The notes below the pieces were generated by a model. That model did no database searches. It had not been told where the DNA came from and saw only the letters and a list, made by a program, of their open reading frames with translations. From Cyclobacteriaceae bacterium (GTDB lineage: Bacteria > Bacteroidota > Bacteroidia > Cytophagales > Cyclobacteriaceae), in the NCBI GenBank assembly GCA_020436125.1, contig JAGQYK010000008.1, positions 1 through 62,846 on the forward strand: a stretch of 62,846 bases of DNA, in the 5' to 3' direction. Every line of letters starts with the position of its first letter. Position 1 is the first letter of the stretch. The translations under genes were made by a program, and so were the position numbers. Positions 34,814 through 43,333 of this stretch are shown piece by piece.

Positions 34814-35584
34814 ATGGAAACAACAAATAACAGAACAGGTGAGAATTTTGGATCATCCGGTAATTCAGGTAAAATTTTTTCTGGGGTAATCGTAGTGATA
34901 GTGGGTTGTGTGCTGCTGGCCAACAAAATGGGAGCAGAAATTCCACGCTGGATTATTAGCTGGGAAATGCTGCTGATCGCCATTGGATTTTATGTTGGTG
35001 CTAAACACTCTTTTAGAAATTGGGGATGGGTTATACCGGTTTTGATAGGTTCAGTATTCCTGGTAGACAGGATTGTGCCTGATTTAGAATTCAGGCCTTA
35101 TTTATGGCCAGTCGCTATCATTGCAGCTGGGTTATACATCATTGTAAATCCTAAAAACTGTGGAGGAAGGAGTTGGAAGAATAGTGATTGGCGTTCAGGA
35201 ATGGGAATGTCTGAGGACAGAAGAAAACGACAAGAGGATGGGGAAGACTATCTGGATTCTGTTTCAATTTTTGGTGGGGTGGAGAAGAATATTGTTAGTA
35301 AGAATTTTAAAGGAGGAGAGGTAACGACATTTTTTGGAGGATCTTCCATCAACATGACCCAGGCTGATATAAAAGACAGAGCGGTCTTAGAGCTAACACA
35401 GGTATTTGGTGGAGCCCAGTTGATTATCCCATCCAATTGGAAACTGAGTTCAGAAGTGGTATCCGTTTTTGGTGGTATTGAAGACAAGAGGTCTTATAAC
35501 AAGGATCAGGAAAATGAACCTGGTAAGACGCTTGTGCTAAAAGGCACTTCCATATTCGGAGGTATTGAGATTAAGAGTTATTGA
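34814..35584 (+). CDS. LiaF-like membrane protein (envelope-stress sensor type)
   Basis: The 256-residue protein has four predicted helices (SGVIVVIVGCVLLAN, EMLLIAIGFYVGA, WVIPVLIGSVFLV, WPVAIIAAGLYIIV), as in the LiaF/DUF5668 membrane module. A C-terminal beta-helix-like domain with FGG repeats follows (SIFGGVEKNIVS, TFFGGSSINMTQ, QVFGGAQLIIP, SVFGGIEDKR), typical of LiaF and 'cell-wall-active antibiotics response' proteins. LiaF-type proteins hold a kinase in check until the envelope is stressed. The gene heads an operon with a DUF4288-like protein, a LytS-type kinase and a LytTR regulator, so this role fits. Confidence 0.85.
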   Translation: METTNNRTGENFGSSGNSGKIFSGVIVVIVGCVLLANKMGAEIPRWIISWEMLLIAIGFYVGAKHSFRNWGWVIPVLIGSVFLVDRIVPDLEFRPYLWPVAIIAAGLYIIVNPKNCGGRSWKNSDWRSGMGMSEDRRKRQEDGEDYLDSVSIFGGVEKNIVSKNFKGGEVTTFFGGSSINMTQADIKDRAVLELTQVFGGAQLIIPSNWKLSSEVVSVFGGIEDKRSYNKDQENEPGKTLVLKGTSIFGGIEIKSY

Positions 35585-35606
35585 AAAGCAGGTAAAAGCA
35601 AGTTTT

Positions 35607-35960
35607 ATGAATTGGTATATTGCAAAAGTAGCATTTAACATAGTGAGTGGAGCTGGTGATCACACTCCTCAATTTGATGAACAATACAGATTGATAAAAG
35701 CAGAATCCATGGAAGAGGCATTTCAAAAAGCGGAACATATTGGAATGGACGAGGAGGAAATTTTACTGAATGAAAAACATGAAATTGTAAAGTGGGATTT
35801 CGTTGGAGTTTCTGAGTTGTACCCCATCAACGAACTAAGAGATGGTATGGAGTTATTTTCAAGTGTACATGAGATAGATGATCGGTCCTCTTATATTGAA
35901 ATGCTAAAAATGAAGTCTGCCTATGTGCAGAGTAAGTTTGAAGTGAATGAAAGCGCATGA
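35607..35960 (+). CDS. Small DUF4288-like protein
   Basis: The start is taken at ATG 35607 (MNWYIAKVAFNI), 22 bases after the LiaF-like gene; a longer frame exists to 35565 but would overlap it. The 117-residue soluble product has WYIAKVAFNIVSGAG, DEQYRLIKAESMEEAFQKAEHIGMDEE and IVKWDFVGVSELYPIN, the pattern I associate with DUF4288, small proteins of unknown function in Bacteroidota and others. It overlaps the kinase gene by 4 bases (ATGA). Its fixed place in a sensor-kinase operon suggests it modifies signalling. Confidence 0.78.
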   Translation: MNWYIAKVAFNIVSGAGDHTPQFDEQYRLIKAESMEEAFQKAEHIGMDEEEILLNEKHEIVKWDFVGVSELYPINELRDGMELFSSVHEIDDRSSYIEMLKMKSAYVQSKFEVNESA

Positions 35961-36988
35961 AGAATCAGAACCGCAAAATAGCGCTGTTGGAAATTACCTG
36001 GTGGCTCACCTGGACTTGGTTACAAGCTTTCGCTTTAAATTTTGCGGGATTTAGCTGGAATATCAGTGTAACAGATGCGGTTGTTTCCAATTTCATATTG
36101 GGCTGGGAGGGATACTCAATTGTTTTGATGTTGAAGTTTTATCAACCAGATAAGTCCAAGATATACTACCTGTTATTATGGAGTGCGGCATTGTCAGGGA
36201 TTTGCGTTTTGGTGATTGAGTTTACTTTGGGTTTGATTTTTGAAAGTAATACATCTTATTTAGTTTTTCTCGATAACACTGCGTTGTTGCGATTCGGATT
36301 TTCATTTCTTATGCTGGCTTTTATAGCTGTGTTGGGTTGGATTTGGTTTTATTTGCAAACCCAACAGAAAGATGAAATTCGTAAAGCCGATGTAGACAAG
36401 CTTTCAAAAGAAGCGGAGTTGTATAGCCTTCGTCAGCAACTACAGCCTCATTTTCTATTCAATAGCCTGAACTCTATCAATGCATTGATAATGGTAGAGC
36501 CTGGAAAGGCGCGCAATATGGTACAGCAGCTTTCTGATTTCTTTAGAGGTACTTTAGGGAGGCAAGAATCCCATAAGGTGACACTCTCCGAGGAATTGGA
36601 ACAATTACGGTTGTATCTGGAAATTGAAAAGGTTCGGTTTGGTCATCGCCTTAAGACCGAAGTATTCATGGATGAAAAAACTATAGATTATATGATTCCT
36701 TCCCTGTTGTTGCAGCCAGTGGTGGAAAATGCTATCAAGTTTGGGTTGTATGATGTAACAGGGGATGTGTTAATCAGCATTCAGGCTGAAGCTGTTGGTA
36801 ATGACTTGCAGGTTTGTATCGAAAATCCGTATGATCCGGAGACTATTTCATCGAGCAAGGGTTTAGGGTTCGGGTTGAGCTCTATTGAAAGGAGATTGTA
36901 TTTATTGTATGGGCGCAATGACTTGCTCACAACGGAAAAAAAGAATTCAAAATTTAGGACATGCCTATTAATACCTCAAACACAATGA
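35957..36988 (+). CDS. LytS-type sensor histidine kinase
   Basis: The 343-residue protein has four membrane helices in the first 135 residues, a short coiled coil (QTQQKDEIRKADVDKLSKEAELYSLRQQ) and a His_kinase (PF06580-type) domain with the phospho-acceptor His165 in LQPHFLFNSLNS. The ATP-binding region shows LLLQPVVENAIKFG and GFGLSSIERRL. It has no large sensor domain, so it may sense through the membrane or through the LiaF-like protein of the same operon. It overlaps the preceding gene by 4 bases, and its stop TGA overlaps the regulator start ATG 36985 (ATGA). Confidence 0.92.
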   Translation: MKNQNRKIALLEITWWLTWTWLQAFALNFAGFSWNISVTDAVVSNFILGWEGYSIVLMLKFYQPDKSKIYYLLLWSAALSGICVLVIEFTLGLIFESNTSYLVFLDNTALLRFGFSFLMLAFIAVLGWIWFYLQTQQKDEIRKADVDKLSKEAELYSLRQQLQPHFLFNSLNSINALIMVEPGKARNMVQQLSDFFRGTLGRQESHKVTLSEELEQLRLYLEIEKVRFGHRLKTEVFMDEKTIDYMIPSLLLQPVVENAIKFGLYDVTGDVLISIQAEAVGNDLQVCIENPYDPETISSSKGLGFGLSSIERRLYLLYGRNDLLTTEKKNSKFRTCLLIPQTQ

Positions 36989-37719
36989 GTAAGGTTATAA
37001 TAATTGATGATGAGCCACTGGCCAGGAGTATTGTGAAAGAATATCTATTGCGATACCCTGAGATGGAAGTATTACAGGAGTGTGGAGATGGCTTTGAAGG
37101 GGTAAAGGCCATCACCTCATTGCAACCTGATTTAATTTTCCTTGACATTCAAATGCCAAAAATCAGTGGGTTTGAAATGTTGGAGCTTATTGATAATCCA
37201 CCAGGAGTAATTTTTACAACGGCATTCGATGAGTTTGCTATGCAGGCATTTGAAACCAATGCGATTGATTATTTGCTAAAACCGTTCAGTCAGGATCGTT
37301 TTGAAAAGGCCATCGATAAATGGAAGAATCAACATTCGAAAAATGAATCCATTAAGCCTTTGCTGGAGGATCATGTAAAGCAGCCAGAGGAAAGCACAAG
37401 GGTAGTGGTGAAGGTGGGTAATGCCATCAAGATACTACCTATTCAAGAGATACTTTACATTGAAGCATATGATGACTATGTAAAGATTCATACCAAAGAC
37501 GGATTTCATTTGAAGAAGAAAACAATGGGTTTCTTTGAGAAGGCTTTAGATTCAAAACAATTTGTTAGGGTGCACCGTTCTTACATTATCTCATTAAGTC
37601 AATTGACCAAAATTGAAATGAAAGAGAAGGACAGTCATGTGGCCAAGATGAAGGATGGCGTGGTTATTCCCATGAGTAAAGCTGGTTATTCTAAATTAAA
37701 GGACGTATTAGGATTGTAA
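36985..37719 (+). CDS. LytTR-family response regulator
   Basis: The start is taken at ATG 36985 (MSKVIIIDDE), which overlaps the kinase stop as ATGA; an ATG 24 bases upstream is possible. The 244-residue protein has a receiver domain with DDE at 8-10, phospho-acceptor Asp54 (LIFLDIQMP) and KPF. A LytTR DNA-binding domain follows from about residue 140 (LYIEAYDDYVKIHTKDG, FVRVHRSYIISLSQL, KMKDGVVIPMSKAGYSKLK). It forms a two-component pair with the kinase upstream. Likely targets are envelope genes and its own operon, as inferred from the LiaF-like neighbour. Confidence 0.93.
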   Translation: MSKVIIIDDEPLARSIVKEYLLRYPEMEVLQECGDGFEGVKAITSLQPDLIFLDIQMPKISGFEMLELIDNPPGVIFTTAFDEFAMQAFETNAIDYLLKPFSQDRFEKAIDKWKNQHSKNESIKPLLEDHVKQPEESTRVVVKVGNAIKILPIQEILYIEAYDDYVKIHTKDGFHLKKKTMGFFEKALDSKQFVRVHRSYIISLSQLTKIEMKEKDSHVAKMKDGVVIPMSKAGYSKLKDVLGL

Positions 37720-37774
37720 TTTCGGTCCGTTTATTGCAAGGTGAGTATATATAATTGACAATTATTTTCGGCCA

Positions 37775-38353
37775 ATGAATATTAAACCTTTCATAGTGAT
37801 ACTCTTGATCTTTATGATTTCTTCATGCAGGAGTACACGTACTCCAACACAACCACCTCAACCTTCTTTACCTGAAGGAGAGGTTGAAATCATTGTTCCC
37901 TGCTCTGGTCCTGAATTTTTTACGGATGCGGAGGTGCTTAGAGCTAACTCCATTGGTGAAAGTATAGATTTATCGGTTTCTAAGCGTAAGGCCATGACTG
38001 ATGCGCGTGCTCAATTAGCAGCCAGCATCCAGACAACAGTAAAAGCAGTAACGGATAATTATGTGAGGTCAAGTGAGAATAATAATGATGAGAATTTAGA
38101 GGAGCGCTTTGAAAGTTTGAATCGAGAAGTAGTGAGTCAGGAACTCAAAGGAATCAGGAAGATATGCGAGAGGTATTTTCGTACACCGGAGGGGAAATAT
38201 AAAACCTATGTAGCAATTGAGCTTTCTGCACAAGAATTAGTGAGTGCCTATCACAGTCGATTGAAAAATATAAAAGGAATTGATTACGATTACGAAAAGT
38301 TGAAAGAAACATTCGAGGCTCAGATGCTTAAACAAAATCAAATTGATAATTGA
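37775..38353 (+). CDS. LPP20-like lipoprotein
   Basis: The 192-residue protein has a lipoprotein signal (VILLIFMISSCRSTRT, lipidated Cys at residue 18). It then has the LPP20 pattern: VPCSGPEFFTDAEVLRANSIGES, SVSKRKAMTDARAQLAASIQTTVKAVTDNY, and ELKGIRKICERYFRTPEGKYKTYVAIELS. Proteins of this fold are outer-membrane lipoproteins of uncertain role, known mostly from Helicobacter flagellar and envelope work. A small hairpin (38357-38374) lies just after its stop. It could be read through from the LytTR operon 55 bases upstream. Confidence 0.82.
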   Translation: MNIKPFIVILLIFMISSCRSTRTPTQPPQPSLPEGEVEIIVPCSGPEFFTDAEVLRANSIGESIDLSVSKRKAMTDARAQLAASIQTTVKAVTDNYVRSSENNNDENLEERFESLNREVVSQELKGIRKICERYFRTPEGKYKTYVAIELSAQELVSAYHSRLKNIKGIDYDYEKLKETFEAQMLKQNQIDN

Positions 38354-38356
38354 TCA

Positions 38357-38374
38357 AAACAGATAAATCTGTTT
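38357..38374. repeat. Short inverted repeat after the LPP20-like gene
   Basis: AAACAGAT and ATCTGTTT are exact 8-base arms around AA, 4 bases after the stop codon. It may be a weak terminator (no long T run) or an operator in front of egtB. Confidence 0.45.
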
Positions 38375-38419
38375 GACAATAAGACACTTACCACATTAGG
38401 GCATATTTTCTCCCATTTT

Positions 38420-38453
38420 TTTGAACTATTAAGCATATAAGTATGTAGGTTTA
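38420..38453 (+). promoter_or_regulatory. Candidate promoter of egtB-egtD
   Basis: TTTG (38420-38423) and TAGGTTTA (38446-38453) are 22 bases apart, close to the Bacteroidota TTTG/TAnnTTTG pattern with the last base A in place of G. It is followed by an inverted repeat GTTGAAA...TTTCAAC (38454-38473) and by GGATGG...CCATCC (38476-38498) before ATG 38511. Confidence 0.4.
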
Positions 38454-38510
38454 GTTGAAATTAAATTTTCAACAGGATGGGTATGTCTATGCCATCCATG
38501 ATTTTGATTA

Positions 38511-39713
38511 ATGAGTGAACCTATAGATATTCAAGTACCACCGTCTGATACACCAGTTAAAGCAAAAACACTGTTGAATAAATTCAACGATGTGCGAGCC
38601 TTAACTATGCATATTGTTCTTCCTTTGCAAGCGGAGGATTTTGTCGTTCAACCCGTTGTGGATGTAAGTCCTACCAAATGGCATATGGCGCATACTACCT
38701 GGTTCTTTGAAGAATTTTTTCTTGCTAAGCTTTCTGATGGTTACAAGCGTTTTCATCCTCGATATGCTTTCCTTTTCAATAGTTATTATGAAAGTGTAGG
38801 TGAGCGTGTGCTGCGCCCTAACCGGGGCAACATGTCGCGCCCCACCGTGAATGAAATAAAGAAATACCGCCAATATGTAGATGAACACATGAGGGAGTTA
38901 ATTCCTCGATTGAACAATGAGTCACTTCAATTGTTGGAATTAGGGTTGAACCATGAACAGCAACATCAGGAACTGATGTTGACGGATATCAAATATGTGT
39001 TTGGACATAATCCATTGTTTCCTGTTTATGATGAACATTTTGAAGAAACTCCGAATCGCAAAACAGAGTCAGGCTTTGTGGGTATTGATGAGGGAGTATA
39101 TGAAGTGGGGTTTGAGGGGGAAGGATTCCATTTTGATAATGAGAGGGAGCGACATAAGGTGTATTTAAATCACTTTGAAATCAGTAAGTCCCTCGTAAGT
39201 AATGCTGAATACAAGGAATTTATTGAAGCAGGGGGTTATCAAGACCCAAGGTATTGGCACAGTGATGCCTGGACCTGGATCAATGAGAATAAAATTACCC
39301 AACCGTTGCACTGGCATAGGATAGATAATAAATGGTATCGTTATGCCTTATCAGGATTGGAAGTGATTGATGGGAATGAACCAGTGACCCATGTTAGCTT
39401 TTATGAAGCATACGCATTTGCTGAGTGGACGGGAATGCGCCTACCAACAGAATTTGAGTGGGAGGTGGCCAGCGATCAATTTGATTGGGGGCTACGGTGG
39501 GAGCATACCAATAGCGCCTATTTGCCATACCCTGGTTTTTTGAAACCAGAAGGAGCCATTGGTGAATACAATGGTAAGTTTATGGTGAATCAAATGGTGC
39601 TGAGGGGTAGTTCTATTGCAACACCCACCGGACATGGTCGAAGGACATACAGAAATTTCTTTCATCCACATCTGCAATGGCAATTTTCAGGAATAAGACT
39701 TTGTAAGAAATGA
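38511..39713 (+). CDS. egtB: Ergothioneine sulfoxide synthase EgtB
   Basis: The 400-residue protein has a DinB-like N-terminal domain with WHMAHTTW (His61 expected as a ligand) and HEQQHQE (His148, His152), the three-His iron site of EgtB. A C-terminal SUMF1/FGE-like domain follows (VTHVSFYEAYAFAEWTGMRLPTEFEWEVA, closing FSGIRLCKK). EgtB uses O2 to join a thiol donor (gamma-glutamylcysteine or cysteine) to hercynine, making a sulfoxide that becomes ergothioneine. It overlaps egtD by 4 bases (ATGA). OvoA would instead carry the methyltransferase as a third domain. The thiol donor cannot be read from this alone. Confidence 0.9.
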   Translation: MSEPIDIQVPPSDTPVKAKTLLNKFNDVRALTMHIVLPLQAEDFVVQPVVDVSPTKWHMAHTTWFFEEFFLAKLSDGYKRFHPRYAFLFNSYYESVGERVLRPNRGNMSRPTVNEIKKYRQYVDEHMRELIPRLNNESLQLLELGLNHEQQHQELMLTDIKYVFGHNPLFPVYDEHFEETPNRKTESGFVGIDEGVYEVGFEGEGFHFDNERERHKVYLNHFEISKSLVSNAEYKEFIEAGGYQDPRYWHSDAWTWINENKITQPLHWHRIDNKWYRYALSGLEVIDGNEPVTHVSFYEAYAFAEWTGMRLPTEFEWEVASDQFDWGLRWEHTNSAYLPYPGFLKPEGAIGEYNGKFMVNQMVLRGSSIATPTGHGRRTYRNFFHPHLQWQFSGIRLCKK

Positions 39714-40678
39714 TTCAAACGAAAACTTATAATAAGGAGATACTGAAAACAATTACAGCTGGATTAGAGCAACAGCCAAAGCGACTGCCTAGTTGGCTAT
39801 TCTATGATGAAATTGGTGACAAGATATTTCAGGCTATTATGCGAATGCCCACCTATTACCTTACAGCATGTGAATTTGATATTTTCCGAAATCAGAAGGA
39901 TAGAATTTTGAATCACATTATGTCTGATGAAGGTTCTTTCAAGCTCGTAGAGTTAGGGGCAGGAGACGGAACAAAAACAGAAGTATTACTGGATCATTTT
40001 TTGAAAAAACAGACTCCTTTCACGTATGTACCTGTTGATGTGTCAGAAGCCGTACTCGCACAATTAGCAACAAGATTGAGCAAGTCATTACCTGACTTAA
40101 AAATCCACCCTGAGTGTAAACTTTATAATGAAGCGCTGGAAATCATGAAGAATGATACCAGCGAAAAGAAGCTGATTTTGTTTCTTGGTGCTAATATTGG
40201 AAACTTCAGCAAGGATGAGGCTATCACATTCATTAAGAAACTTGCTGTTAATATGAATGCGCCTGACAGGCTATTGATAGGTTTTGACCTAAAGAAAGAT
40301 CCACGTCTTATTCAGGCGGCTTATGATGATCCGGAAGGGATTACACGCGAGTTTAACCTTAATCTGCTGGGGAGAATCAATAGGGAGTTCGGAGGGCAGT
40401 TCGATTTGGAATTATTTTCACATTATCCTTTCTATGACCCTGAAACAGGAGTCACCAAAAGTTTTTTAGTGAGCAATCAGGAACAAGAGGTGTGGATTGA
40501 TGCGATAGAAAAAAGTATTCACTTTGATAAGGCCGAGATTATCCATACAGAGGTGTCTCAGAAATATGATCTAAAAATGATCAATTTGCTTTCTGCTCAG
40601 TCAGGATTAGAAATTGTTGACGTGATTTATGATCAGAAGGAGTATTTTGCTGATGTGGTTTTGAAGTTGAAAGATTAA
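39710..40678 (+). CDS. egtD: L-histidine N(alpha)-methyltransferase EgtD
   Basis: The 322-residue protein has the EgtD signature: LPSWLFYDEIGDKIFQAI, TYYLTACEFDIF, VELGAGDGTKTEVLL (SAM-binding loop of Methyltransf_33), VPVDVSEAVL, LGANIGNFS and LLIGFDLKKDP with the following TREFNLNLLGRINREFG. EgtD adds three methyl groups to histidine to make hercynine, the substrate of EgtB. It overlaps egtB by 4 bases and the convergent acyl-CoA synthetase gene by 4 bases. No egtA, egtC or egtE homologue is in the window, so the last lyase step must be provided elsewhere. Confidence 0.93.
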   Translation: MIQTKTYNKEILKTITAGLEQQPKRLPSWLFYDEIGDKIFQAIMRMPTYYLTACEFDIFRNQKDRILNHIMSDEGSFKLVELGAGDGTKTEVLLDHFLKKQTPFTYVPVDVSEAVLAQLATRLSKSLPDLKIHPECKLYNEALEIMKNDTSEKKLILFLGANIGNFSKDEAITFIKKLAVNMNAPDRLLIGFDLKKDPRLIQAAYDDPEGITREFNLNLLGRINREFGGQFDLELFSHYPFYDPETGVTKSFLVSNQEQEVWIDAIEKSIHFDKAEIIHTEVSQKYDLKMINLLSAQSGLEIVDVIYDQKEYFADVVLKLKD

Positions 40679-42483
40679 ATAGGCTTGCCGTAAATTTTAT
40701 CAATTTCACTTGAGTACTTTTTTTCCAGCACAGTTCTTACTGGTTTTAAGGTATGCGTGATTTCTCCTTCTTCTGCCGACCATTCCTTTGGACACAATAT
40801 AAACTCTTTAACCTGCTTAAAATTGGGGAGTTCGGTATTGAGTAAGTCTATCTCCGACTTGAATTTGTTGATTACCTTGATATTGTGAATCATAAACTCG
40901 GGTGACGTCCAATGAATGTGCTCACTTTTGCACCAGGCTTCCAATATCTCAAAATGAGGAACGATCAATGCAGCCACAAATGGTTTTTGAAATCCAATGA
41001 TTAAACAACGTTGAATAAAGGGTGATTGACCAAGGTGGTTTTGAAGGGGCTGTGGTGCAATGTACTTTCCAGTTGAAGTTTTAAATATTTCTTTTTTGCG
41101 ATCCGTTATTTGTAAAAACCTTTGGTGTACTATCTTACCGATATCGCCAGTTTTAAACCAGCCGTCTGAAGTGAAGGCTTCGCTGGTGAGATCAGGCTTT
41201 TTAAAATATCCCTGAGTAACATTGGGTCCTTTCACCCAAATCTCACCTTCGTCTTCATTATTATCTGATGTTTCTATTCTTATTTCAACACCAGGTATAA
41301 CCAATCCTACAGTCCCAAATTTGTTTAACCCGCGGTCAAACCGATTAATGCTGATCATCGGTGAGGTCTCGGTAAGTCCATAACCTTCGGCAACTTGAAT
41401 GCCCGCAGCAGTTAATAGCCGTCCTATCTCTGGCCTGAGAGTAGCAGCACCCACCACCATGTATTTTATTCTTCCTCCCAACATCCTGCGCCAGTGATGA
41501 AGAACCAATAGTCTGGCAAAAAATAGTTTTAACGCATAACTGAATCCAATTCTTTCCCGTTGCTTATAGGTTCTTCCAATATCAATCGCCCATTGGATTG
41601 TTTTGCGTTTGATTGCATTCTTAGATAATAATTGCTGTTGTAAATAATCGTACATTTTTTCCAATACCCGAGGAACTGATGTGCAGAATATGGGGCGAAC
41701 TGATTTAAAGTCGTGAGTAAAGCTTTCCCGAGAACCACTGAAGTAGATGGAAACGCCAAACGCGATATAGGCGTAATTAGTGGTACGTTCTAGGATATGG
41801 CTAAAAGGCAAAAAACTCAAGACAACATCTTCGGGCTCTAGTGGGATGAAGGTAAGCGCTGATTTGATGTTGCAAACGATATTATAATGGGATAGTATAA
41901 CTCCCTTTGGTGCTCCTGAACTCCCTGATGTATACATAATGCAAGCGGTATCAGTAGGCGCTATTGTCTCTTTGATTATCTCCAGTTCATCTAGCTTTTC
42001 TTGGAAAGGCTTGTAATCCAATGCTTCGAAATAATTGCTTGAGCCAGACTCAATCTGAAACACAAGTGGCGAATGGTAGGCTAATGCGGCTACTTTCTTA
42101 AGCTGATCTAAACTGTGACTTGTTGATATGCACAACTTAGCTTCAGTTTCCTCGAGTATAGTTTTCGTTTCTTCATCGCTTTGGTAGGGATGAATAGGTA
42201 CGACTACCATGCCAATTTGCTGGCACGCAAAATCAACGATCATCCATTCAGGTCGCCCTATATAAGGTACCAGTATGGCTTTATCTCCTTTTTTGAAATC
42301 ATTGTTCAGTAACCAACAGGAGACATTATTGACCTTCAATTGAAAGGCTTCAATAGATAAGGGTTGCCATCTGTTATTTAAAAAATAATTGAAAGCTCGT
42401 GGGTTCGGGTATTTCTTTTGTTGATAGGCTATAAGATCAAACAACCGGGTAAAGTCACTGCCTTTTTTTGAACTGATCTCCAT
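40675..42483 (-). CDS. Long-chain acyl-CoA synthetase (AMP-forming, FadD-like)
   Basis: The 602-residue protein carries the adenylate-forming motifs: CIMYTSGSSGAPKGVILSHYN (P-loop), GYGLTETSPMI, GEIWVKGPNVTQGYFKKP, WFKTGDIGKI and ITDRKKEIFKTSTGKYIAPQPLQ. It belongs to the long-chain type (FadD15/AMP-binding with the extended LRPEIGRLLTAAG region). It activates fatty acids to acyl-CoA at the membrane. The upstream genes 42486-43289 and 43334-44152 encode two related alpha/beta hydrolases on the same strand, 2 and 44 bases apart, so a lipid-release then activation operon is plausible. Confidence 0.92.
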   Translation of the reverse strand: MEISSKKGSDFTRLFDLIAYQQKKYPNPRAFNYFLNNRWQPLSIEAFQLKVNNVSCWLLNNDFKKGDKAILVPYIGRPEWMIVDFACQQIGMVVVPIHPYQSDEETKTILEETEAKLCISTSHSLDQLKKVAALAYHSPLVFQIESGSSNYFEALDYKPFQEKLDELEIIKETIAPTDTACIMYTSGSSGAPKGVILSHYNIVCNIKSALTFIPLEPEDVVLSFLPFSHILERTTNYAYIAFGVSIYFSGSRESFTHDFKSVRPIFCTSVPRVLEKMYDYLQQQLLSKNAIKRKTIQWAIDIGRTYKQRERIGFSYALKLFFARLLVLHHWRRMLGGRIKYMVVGAATLRPEIGRLLTAAGIQVAEGYGLTETSPMISINRFDRGLNKFGTVGLVIPGVEIRIETSDNNEDEGEIWVKGPNVTQGYFKKPDLTSEAFTSDGWFKTGDIGKIVHQRFLQITDRKKEIFKTSTGKYIAPQPLQNHLGQSPFIQRCLIIGFQKPFVAALIVPHFEILEAWCKSEHIHWTSPEFMIHNIKVINKFKSEIDLLNTELPNFKQVKEFILCPKEWSAEEGEITHTLKPVRTVLEKKYSSEIDKIYGKPI

Positions 42484-42485
42484 GG

Positions 42486-43289
42486 CTATTCTTTGGTAGG
42501 TTTTAAATAGAGCACGTCATAAAGAATTTCAAAAAATTCAGGAAATTCAGGAAGATTGTTGTGTTTACCGTTTTGAATGGGATGTAATGTTATTTTTTCA
42601 GGATATAACGCTTTGAGTTTTTCACTTTGCTTGAAGGTAATTAATTGATCTTTTGTTCCGTGGATGATATGAATGGGGAAGGTGCCCTCTTTAAGGTATT
42701 GATCAGTCCTCATATCATATTTAAGTAACCATTTTAAGGGGGTGAAGAATAAGTACCTGTTGACATTATAATAGAAACTGTAATAGGGAGAGTCCAAGAT
42801 AAGCATCCTTGGGTTGTTCCATGACGCTATCCGTGCTGCAATACCACTGCCCAAAGATCGACCATAGAGAACAATTTTTTCTTCAGGATAGGATTGTGTC
42901 AGCCACTTATAAATATGTTGCGCATCTTTAAACACCTTTTTTTGGCTTCTTTTTCCGCTACTTTTTCCAAAACCCCTGTAATCGATCATAATAAAATCAT
43001 ATCCATTACTTAAGAAGTCTTTGGCAAATTTGCCCCAGCCTTTGATGCTTTTAGAATTGCCTTTAAGGTAAAAGACCACACCTCTGGTGTTGGGTACTTT
43101 GAAGTAGATGGCGTTAATTCGGCCACCGTCTTCCATATCAAAATTCAATTCCTCAAATGGAAAAGGGTACTTGAATGTAAAAGTATGAGCGAGTCGTTCG
43201 GGTCTGAAGAAGGCAAAGTGTTGAAAGAAATAAAATGACACACAAATGGCGACATAGATAATGGCAACGATGAGTAGTATGTCGAGCAT
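42486..43289 (-). CDS. Membrane-anchored alpha/beta hydrolase (BEM46/FrsA-like)
   Basis: The 267-residue protein has an N-terminal membrane anchor (MLDILLIVAIIYVAICVSFYFF), an oxyanion strand, the nucleophile elbow GRSLGSG (Ser in YGRSLGSGIAARIA), and downstream IIHGTKDQLITF with HNNLPEF holding the probable Asp and His. It matches the group of abhydrolases annotated as BEM46/ABHD13 type: VVFYLKGNSKSIKGWGKF and DYRGFGKSSG. Substrate unknown: esters or lipids. It is closely related to the next gene upstream, with which it shares layout, so the pair is a tandem duplication. Confidence 0.88.
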   Translation of the reverse strand: MLDILLIVAIIYVAICVSFYFFQHFAFFRPERLAHTFTFKYPFPFEELNFDMEDGGRINAIYFKVPNTRGVVFYLKGNSKSIKGWGKFAKDFLSNGYDFIMIDYRGFGKSSGKRSQKKVFKDAQHIYKWLTQSYPEEKIVLYGRSLGSGIAARIASWNNPRMLILDSPYYSFYYNVNRYLFFTPLKWLLKYDMRTDQYLKEGTFPIHIIHGTKDQLITFKQSEKLKALYPEKITLHPIQNGKHNNLPEFPEFFEILYDVLYLKPTKE

Positions 43290-43333
43290 ATATTCTTCAA
43301 TTTATGAAGAATGAGTTGAATATGCGATGGGGA

